Part shown: piece by piece, positions 59,002-64,000 of the stretch
Numbering within the stretch: the first letter of the stretch is position 1
Layout: each line of letters begins with the position of its first letter
Origin: Pararobbsia silviterrae
GTDB taxonomy: Bacteria; Pseudomonadota; Gammaproteobacteria; Burkholderiales; Burkholderiaceae
Direction of reading: 5' to 3'
DNA: 64,000 nucleotides
Assembly (NCBI RefSeq): GCF_003628125.1
Contig: NZ_RBZU01000001.1
Span: 558,001-622,000 of the forward strand
Notes under the pieces: generated by a model
Database searches by the model: none
The model's input: only the letters and a program-made list of their open reading frames with translations
Told to the model about the DNA's origin: nothing
Program-made: the position numbers and the translations under genes

Positions 59002-59580
59002 TCAGTCGGCCTTGACGCCTTCGACCTGGATCTGGAGCTTGGTCAGCGTCTTGAAGCCGTACTTGACGCCCCAGTCGATGCCGTAGTCGGCGCGGTCGAA
59101 TTCGGCGCTCGCGTCGGCACCGCAGACTTCACGCTTGAGCATCGGGTGCTGGAAGCACTTGAACGAGTTGATCTTGAGGTTCAGCGGCTTGGTCACGCCG
59201 TGCAGCGTGAACGTGCCGTCGACTTCGACGGGCGTGTCGCCGTCGAACTTGATCGACGTGCCCTTGTACGTCGCCGTCGGGAATTTCTCGGTGTCGAGGA
59301 AGTCGGGCGACTTCACGTGCTTGTCGAGCGGTGCGTTGCCCGTGTCGAGCGAGGTCGTGTCGACCGTCACGTCGACCGTGCCCGTCTTCGCGTCGCGATC
59401 GAGCGTCACGACGCCCGTGCTCTTCGTGAACTTGCCGCGCCAGACCGACACGCCGCCGAAGTGATCGGCTTCGAAGCTCGGGTACGTGTGGTTCGGATCG
59501 AGGTTATACGTGGCCGGGGCCGCGATGGCCGAACCGGCGAGCAGGGCGAGTGCGCCAAGCGCGATCAGGTGCTTTTTCAA
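59002..59580 (-). CDS. YceI family exported lipocalin-like protein 1
   Basis: A 192-aa periplasmic protein with a signal peptide ([11 protein letters not shown], cleavage near 20) and the YceI beta-barrel ([58 protein letters not shown]) that binds isoprenoid lipids such as quinones. Its start is TTG at 59580, supported by AAGGAGT 7 nt upstream. Two Cys residues near the C-terminus ([14 protein letters not shown]) may form a disulfide. It follows a second YceI gene by 30 nt and cytochrome b561 upstream, a common set. Confidence 0.93.
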   Translation of the reverse strand: MKKHLIALGALALLAGSAIAAPATYNLDPNHTYPSFEADHFGGVSVWRGKFTKSTGVVTLDRDAKTGTVDVTVDTTSLDTGNAPLDKHVKSPDFLDTEKFPTATYKGTSIKFDGDTPVEVDGTFTLHGVTKPLNLKINSFKCFQHPMLKREVCGADASAEFDRADYGIDWGVKYGFKTLTKLQIQVEGVKAD

Positions 59581-59610
59581 GTCAGACTCCTTGCGTGTCG
59601 TCGAGCGGCC

Positions 59611-60183
59611 TTACTGGCCATTGGAAACGATGTGGAACTTCAACTGGACGTCGTCGGCGACGAGCGAGGTATCGCTCCATTCGCCCTGTCCGACGCCGTA
59701 TTGCAAACGCTTGATCGGCAGCACGCCGTCGAAGACCTGCGCGCTGCCGTCCTTGTGATACTGAACCGGCACGACGACCGTGTTGCTCTTGCCGCGGATC
59801 GTCAGCGTGCCCGTCACCGAGTAGGCGCCGTTCGCGCCGGCCTTGATCGCGTTCGAGACGAACGTCGCGTGCGGAAAGTCCTTCGCGTCGAACCAGTCCT
59901 TGCCCGCGACCTGGTCGTTGTATTCGGGGCTGCCGAGATCGATGCTCGCGACGTCGACGTCGAACTGCGCCTTCGAGGCGGTCAGGTTCGCCGGATCGAA
60001 CTGGATCGTCGCGCTGATCTTCTTGAAGCTTGCGTCGACGGGCACGTTCATTTGCTTGAACGTGGCCGTCAGCGTGCTTTTCGCGGCGTCGATGCCCGCC
60101 CGGGCCGGCGACACGAAGGCGGTGGCCGCCGCGAGGACGCTCATCGACAGCGTCAGCGTGCGCAGGGTCTTGTTCGAAAACAT
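59611..60183 (-). CDS. YceI family exported lipocalin-like protein 2
   Basis: A 190-aa exported protein: signal peptide ending SPARA, then the YceI fold (GIDAAKSTLTATFKQMNVPVDASFKKISATIQFDP; DWFDAKDFPHATFVS; TLTIRGKSNTVVVPV). Diverged from the neighbouring YceI copy. The ATG at 60183 is chosen; longer open frames upstream run into the cytochrome gene. Probably co-transcribed with cytochrome b561 (104 nt upstream). Confidence 0.93.
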   Translation of the reverse strand: MFSNKTLRTLTLSMSVLAAATAFVSPARAGIDAAKSTLTATFKQMNVPVDASFKKISATIQFDPANLTASKAQFDVDVASIDLGSPEYNDQVAGKDWFDAKDFPHATFVSNAIKAGANGAYSVTGTLTIRGKSNTVVVPVQYHKDGSAQVFDGVLPIKRLQYGVGQGEWSDTSLVADDVQLKFHIVSNGQ

Positions 60184-60287
60184 GGTTTGCCTCGGCAAAG
60201 GTGAATGACGGGGTGGGTGACGCGGTGCACGATCGCCGTCACGATAGCGCGAGCCGGCGACCCGTGCATGAAACCCGCTCGGCGCGC

Positions 60288-60848
60288 TCATCGGCCGAAC
60301 GGCAGCATGCGCGACAGCACGGGCACGCGGTCGATCAGATGATGCTTGATGACAGCGAGCACGTGGCCCGCGACGGCCGCGGCGAGTGCCCAGTTCAGAT
60401 AGATATGGATGGGCTTGAGCACGGCCGCTGTCGCGTGGTCGGGCGCGATCACCATCGGCAGCGGCAGCACGCCCAGATAGACCACGGGCACGCCGGCCGC
60501 GCAGGTATAGAGATAGCCGCTGACGGGGATCGCGAACATGAGGACGTAGAGCGCGAGGTGTCCGGCGTGCGCGGCGGCTTTTTCCCAGTCGTGCATGCGT
60601 TCGGGCAGCGCGGGCGGACGATTCAGCGCGCGCCAGACGAGGCGCAGCACGGCCAGCGCGAGGACCGTGACGCCGATCCATTTGTGCCAGGAAAAGTAAC
60701 GCAGCTTCGTCGGCGTGAAGCCTGGAATGTCCGTCATGATCCAGCCCAGCGCGAAGCCCCAGACGATCAGCGCGGCGATGATCCAGTGGAACGCCATCGC
60801 AACGGTCGTGTACTTCTGCGCACGGTCAGTGCTCGGGTACGGCTGCAT
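60288..60848 (-). CDS. Cytochrome b561 family protein
   Basis: A 186-aa four-helix inner-membrane di-haem protein (CybB type). Haem-ligand His are in AMAFHWIIAAL, YFSWHKWIGVT, HAGHLALYVLMFAIPVSGY and AAAVAGHVLAVIKHHLIDR. It moves electrons from ubiquinol and in E. coli can pass them to superoxide. Its YceI neighbours bind quinone-like lipids, so a shared role in envelope redox balance is likely. ATG at 60848; a GTG five codons upstream is open. Divergent from a LysR gene. Confidence 0.93.
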   Translation of the reverse strand: MQPYPSTDRAQKYTTVAMAFHWIIAALIVWGFALGWIMTDIPGFTPTKLRYFSWHKWIGVTVLALAVLRLVWRALNRPPALPERMHDWEKAAAHAGHLALYVLMFAIPVSGYLYTCAAGVPVVYLGVLPLPMVIAPDHATAAVLKPIHIYLNWALAAAVAGHVLAVIKHHLIDRVPVLSRMLPFGR

Positions 60849-60964
60849 CGTCAGGGTTTCCACTGAGGTTCGAAGCTCAGCACTCTACGCGTGCGGCCGG
60901 ATAGAGACAATGGCTTAGAATCGATCGTTACTATCGAGATTTTCGATGGCATATCTTATCGCTC

Positions 60965-61915
60965 ATGTCCGATCGCTCTCCCACCCTCGACCAGCTGCGC
61001 ACCTTCCTTGCCGTCGCCGAAACCGGCAGCTTTTCGGCGGCCGCCGAGGTGCTCGACAAGGCGCAATCGGTCGTCAGCTACACGATCGCCAACCTTGAGG
61101 GCCAGCTCGGCTGCGCGCTGTTCGAGCGCGCGCGGCGCAAGCCGGTGCTCACGGAGGCGGGGCGCGCGATGCTGACCGATGCGCGGCGTGTCGACCTGAT
61201 GATGCGCGCGATGACCGCGCGCGCCGCCGGCATGACGAGCGGGCTCGAAGGCGAGGTGTCGCTCGCGGTCGATGTCATGTATCCGTCGGCGAAGCTCGTC
61301 GCCGTGCTCCAGGCGTTCGCGAAGCAGTTTCCGACGGTGGCGCTCAAGCTGCAGATGGAGGCGCTCGGCGGCGTGTTGCGGCTCGTGCTCGACGGCGAGA
61401 GCGGTCTGGGTATTTCGGGGCCGCGCGAAAGCTGGCCCGATCCGATCGAGGCGGTCGCGGCGGGATCGGTCCGGCTCGAAGCGGTCGCGGCGCCGTGTCA
61501 TCCGCTCGCGCAGCACACGGGGCCGTTGACGGTCGCTGCGCTGCGCGAGCATACGCAACTCGTCTTGTCGGACCGCAGCAAGATGACCGAGGGTCGGAAT
61601 TTCGGCGTCTACGGCGCGCAGACCTGGCGATTGGGCGATCTCGATGCGAAGCATCGACTGCTGCTTGCGGGTCTCGGTTGGGGATCGATGCCTGAACATA
61701 TCGTCGCGCAGGACATCGCCGACGGCACGCTCGTCAAGCTGTCGCAGCGCGACCGCAGCTACGCCGTCTATCCGTTCTCGCTGATTCACCGCGTCGACGC
61801 GCATTCGGGGCCCGCGACGCAATGGCTCGTCGAACGGTTCGCGGCGATGGCATCGGACACTGCGCCGATCGATACGGACACGTTCGTGCGCAGCATGCGG
61901 CGCGCGGGGCGATAG
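60965..61915 (+). CDS. LysR-type transcriptional regulator
   Basis: A 316-aa LysR protein: PTLDQLRTFLAVAETGSFSAAAEVLDKAQSVVSYTIANLEGQLGCALFERARRKPVLTEAG region, then an effector domain. The recognition helix with QSVVSYTIANLE is distinctive. It is divergent from cytochrome b561 over 116 nt, so it probably controls the b561–yceI–yceI set. The spacer is AT-rich at 60905–60960 with several ATCG/CGAT steps, including ATCGATCGTTACTATCGAT-like symmetry. Confidence 0.92.
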   Translation: MSDRSPTLDQLRTFLAVAETGSFSAAAEVLDKAQSVVSYTIANLEGQLGCALFERARRKPVLTEAGRAMLTDARRVDLMMRAMTARAAGMTSGLEGEVSLAVDVMYPSAKLVAVLQAFAKQFPTVALKLQMEALGGVLRLVLDGESGLGISGPRESWPDPIEAVAAGSVRLEAVAAPCHPLAQHTGPLTVAALREHTQLVLSDRSKMTEGRNFGVYGAQTWRLGDLDAKHRLLLAGLGWGSMPEHIVAQDIADGTLVKLSQRDRSYAVYPFSLIHRVDAHSGPATQWLVERFAAMASDTAPIDTDTFVRSMRRAGR

Positions 61916-61923
61916 GGCAGTAC

Positions 61924-62042
61924 AAGGCGATCAGGCATCACGCGGCAACCAGGCAGCACAAGGCAACCAGGCAGCACAAGGCAACCAGGCAGCACAAGGC
62001 AACCAGGCAGCACAAGGCAATCAGGCAGCGCAAGGCGATCAG
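61924..62042. repeat. 18-bp tandem array, about 6.5 units
   Basis: Three perfect copies of AAGGCAACCAGGCAGCAC (61960–62013), with variant copies on both sides. It begins 8 nt after the LysR stop codon. The unit is a multiple of three, so open frames on both strands through it are artefacts. The remaining spacer to 62185 has no supported gene. Confidence 0.92.
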
Positions 62043-62185
62043 TTCGCGCATGGCGATCAGGCCGCGCTGTGCGGCGACGCAGTCGGTGAGGCCGTCAGGT
62101 CGCGGAGCGGGGAAGCGTAAAGGTGATGAAGCAGACGCGGTGCTCCTCGCGCGAGCGGATCATGCGCTGCGCGCACGCCGAGCGA

Positions 62186-62782
62186 TTAATACGGCATCGG
62201 TCCTTCGGCTCTCGCTTGCTTGAGCGCACGCGCGTACCAGAAGAGCTCCGCCAGAAAACGTTCGAGCGAGCGCGATACCCAGTCCGCGCTCGGCATACCC
62301 TGCTCGTCGAGCGTGCTCGCGATCTTCGGGATCGGCATCAGGCTCGGAATGCTCGACATGCCAATCTCGGCCAGCATCGCGCGCAATTGCACCGCGGCAC
62401 GCACGCCGCCGTACGCGCCGGCCGAATAGCAGACGATTGCCGACGGACGCCAGAAATATTCCTCGAGGAAATGGTCGAGCAGATTCGAGAGCGCGGGCGG
62501 AATGCTGTGGTTGTACTCGCCGCTGACGATCACGAACCCGTCGGCGCGACGATACAGCGCGGCCAGCGCCTCAAGCTTCGGCGGCGCTTCGCCCGGCTTG
62601 TATTCCTTGTACATCCGGTCGAGCAGCGGAAGCGCGAGTTCGAGCGGATCGACGAGCACGGCCTCGTGCCCGTGCGCTTCGAGTGCGCGCACCACGAGCC
62701 GCGCGGCGCGGATGCCCTGCCGATCTCGGCGAACCGAGCCGAGCAGGACGGGAAAAGTCAGGCGCTGCGGCGTGTCGCTCAT
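62186..62782 (-). CDS. NADPH-dependent FMN reductase family protein
   Basis: A 198-aa flavodoxin-fold protein with FMN-loop LLGSVRRDRQGIRAARLVV and GFVIVSGEYNHSIPPALSNLLDHFLEEYFWRPS, the pattern of ChrR/azoreductase/YhdA-type NAD(P)H:quinone or FMN reductases. It could protect against quinones or electrophiles; it is not of the SsuE type found at 45366. ATG at 62782. Upstream is the ankyrin gene on the same strand, 151 nt away. Confidence 0.9.
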   Translation of the reverse strand: MSDTPQRLTFPVLLGSVRRDRQGIRAARLVVRALEAHGHEAVLVDPLELALPLLDRMYKEYKPGEAPPKLEALAALYRRADGFVIVSGEYNHSIPPALSNLLDHFLEEYFWRPSAIVCYSAGAYGGVRAAVQLRAMLAEIGMSSIPSLMPIPKIASTLDEQGMPSADWVSRSLERFLAELFWYARALKQARAEGPMPY

Positions 62783-62933
62783 CGAAAACACCTCGCTTCA
62801 GGTTGCCGGCACGGTGTGCCGAACACGGTGCCGCCCGGTGTACCGCACGCGTCGAAGTCGCTCGATCTTGGCGCGTACGTCGAGCGAGCCCGTGCATGAC
62901 GCGACGCCCCGCGCGCGCCTGCCGATTCGTGCG

Positions 62934-63476
62934 CTAGCCTTGTTGAAGCCGCTCGATCTGTGCCGGTGTGTCGGGCGCGCCCATCCGTGCCGCCGCCGCG
63001 GCCGCGTCGTGCCCGCCCGCATCCTGCGCACGCACGTCCGCGCCATGCGCGACCAGATAGTCGACGATCTCCGTGCGATTAAACATCGCGGCGATCATCA
63101 GCGCAGTCCGCCCGTCCGGCGACGCGCCTTCGACGTCGGCACGATACTCGACGAGCAGCTCGATCATCGGCAACTGCCCCTTGAACGCAGCGCCCGCGAT
63201 GGGCGTCTGTCCGAGGGTGTTGCGCAAATCGGGATCGGCGCCGCGTTCGAGCAGGAGGCGCGCCGCGTCGAGGTGTCCGTGATAGCTCGCGAGCATCAGC
63301 AAGCTGTCGCCTTTTTCGTTGCGCAGATTCGGCGGCAGGCCCTGGTCGAGCAAGAAGCCGAGCGCCGAGGCGTCGCCCGCGCGAGCCAGATCGAACACGC
63401 GGGTCGCGAATTCGCGTGTCGCGTCGTCGAGTTCGGGGCGCGTGTCCGCGTCGGTCGGGTTCGGATGAGTATGCAT
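62934..63476 (-). CDS. Ankyrin-repeat protein
   Basis: A 180-aa cytosolic protein with three to four ankyrin repeats (GDSLLMLASYHGHLDAARLLLERGADPDLRN, TPIAGAAFKGQLPMIELLVEYRADV, TALMIAAMFNRTEIVDYLVAHGADV). A protein-binding scaffold; related small ankyrin proteins in beta-proteobacteria often lie beside catalase or redox genes. GAGGA lies 11 nt before the ATG. Confidence 0.93.
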   Translation of the reverse strand: MHTHPNPTDADTRPELDDATREFATRVFDLARAGDASALGFLLDQGLPPNLRNEKGDSLLMLASYHGHLDAARLLLERGADPDLRNTLGQTPIAGAAFKGQLPMIELLVEYRADVEGASPDGRTALMIAAMFNRTEIVDYLVAHGADVRAQDAGGHDAAAAAARMGAPDTPAQIERLQQG

Positions 63477-63857
63477 CGGGCAGTTCCTCGAATGGGCTCG
63501 GCGCGCGCCGCATGCCGGGTGATCACGCGCGTGGGCCGGTCAATGTCGTTTCAATGTCGTTTAAATCGGGGGCCGGACCGTGTCGGTATGGCATGGCGCC
63601 ATTGTCCATGGCGACTCGGCCCTGTCCATTTGCATATGCGTATCGGCCCGATAGTTAGGGCAGGCACGAGCGGGGACAAGCGTGCACAACCGGGACAAGC
63701 GAAGCAATAGAGGCGAGCGGATCGGCCGACGCAAAGGGAACCCGGCGAGACGGGCGAGACCGGAGCCAAGCGGGGGCACGACGACGCGGGGGCGCCAAAG
63801 TGCGAGCGTGAGGACGCAAGGGCTCAAGGGCGCGTGCCTGCGTCCCCGCAACGGTCT
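63477..63857. other. Spacer before the DUF2501 gene end
   Basis: A 381-nt spacer. It contains purine-rich short repeats (CGGGACAAGCG, GGCGAGACGGGCGAGACC) at about 63670–63780 and no supported gene. The promoter of the ankyrin gene should lie near 63480–63560. Confidence 0.45.
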
Positions 63858-64000
63858 TCAGAGCATCGACTTCGCTTGCGAGAGCACCTTGTCGCAGACC
63901 TGTTTGGTCGCTTCGGCCTTGAGGCCGCCGCCGCTCAGATCGAGCTGCTTGCCGCTGCTGCTCGTGAGCAAGCCCTTTGCGCCGTCGGTGTATCCCGAAT
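63858..64000 (-). CDS. DUF2501 family exported protein, C-terminal part
   Basis: The last 46 codons of a gene that runs off the right edge. The translation SGYTDGAKGLLTSSSGKQLD then LSGGGLKAEATKQVCDKVLSQAKSML matches, from memory of the family, the C-terminus of DUF2501 (YjjA-like) small periplasmic proteins, with the conserved Cys in QVCDKVL. Function unknown. It is on the same strand as the ankyrin gene but separated by 381 nt. Confidence 0.75.
   Translation of the reverse strand, partial: SGYTDGAKGLLTSSSGKQLDLSGGGLKAEATKQVCDKVLSQAKSML

Noticed and set aside
61786-62013. Minus-strand frame with repeated LPGCLV that looks like a Cys-rich peptide
   Set aside because: It only translates the 18-bp tandem array and has no ribosome site.

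Overview
The window looks like a piece of the main chromosome of a beta-proteobacterium of the Burkholderiaceae (Burkholderia/Paraburkholderia-like). GC content is high, and the gene order rplY–prs–tRNA-Gln–ispE–lolB, rapZ–hprK–ptsN–hpf–rpoN–lptBAC–kdsCD and mutM–mutY is the core order of that family. The species cannot be fixed from sequence reading alone.

Region 1 (1–27.8 kb) is conserved core. It holds PRPP synthase, isoprenoid and lipoprotein-sorting genes, two oxidised-guanine repair glycosylases (mutM, mutY), the nitrogen-PTS/HprK/RapZ group with sigma-54 (rpoN), the LPS export and Kdo genes, a CPA2 antiporter, apt, a Nudix gene, purU, an AI-2E-type permease, uvrA, an MFS transporter and ssb. 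Many neighbours are translationally coupled by 1–4 nt overlaps.

Region 2 (27.8–37.9 kb) is an accessory nine-gene operon on the minus strand, divergent from a LysR gene. It encodes a cysteine hydrolase, an SDR, a complete-site hydantoinase/allantoinase-type amidohydrolase, an NMT1/THI5-type ABC importer, a LOG-family phosphoribohydrolase, a DUF3830 protein and a 2-oxoglutarate/Fe(II) oxygenase. Together they look like an undescribed route for import, ring opening and decarbamoylation of an N-heterocycle such as a modified pyrimidine or purine base.

Region 3 (37.9–51.8 kb) is an organosulfur cluster. It has dimethylsulfone monooxygenase (SfnG) with an FMN reductase, a branched-chain-type (Liv) ABC importer, a degenerate AMP-ligase-like protein, three SfnB/DszC-type flavoproteins and an SfnR-type sigma-54 activator. 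I find two near-consensus -24/-12 promoters and one weaker one, each with a shared 16-bp motif TGC-N6-ATCAGCA about 90–175 nt upstream. This gives a self-contained, testable regulon.

Region 4 (51.9–64 kb) holds a small secreted protein, a mutarotase-fold protein, regulators (three LysR, one AraC), a pirin, a frameshifted alpha/beta hydrolase, two YceI proteins with cytochrome b561, an FMN reductase, an ankyrin protein and the end of a DUF2501 gene. From about 29 kb onward short tandem arrays (5–18 bp units) recur in spacers and inside accessory genes; I saw none in the core block except a short 14-bp triplet.
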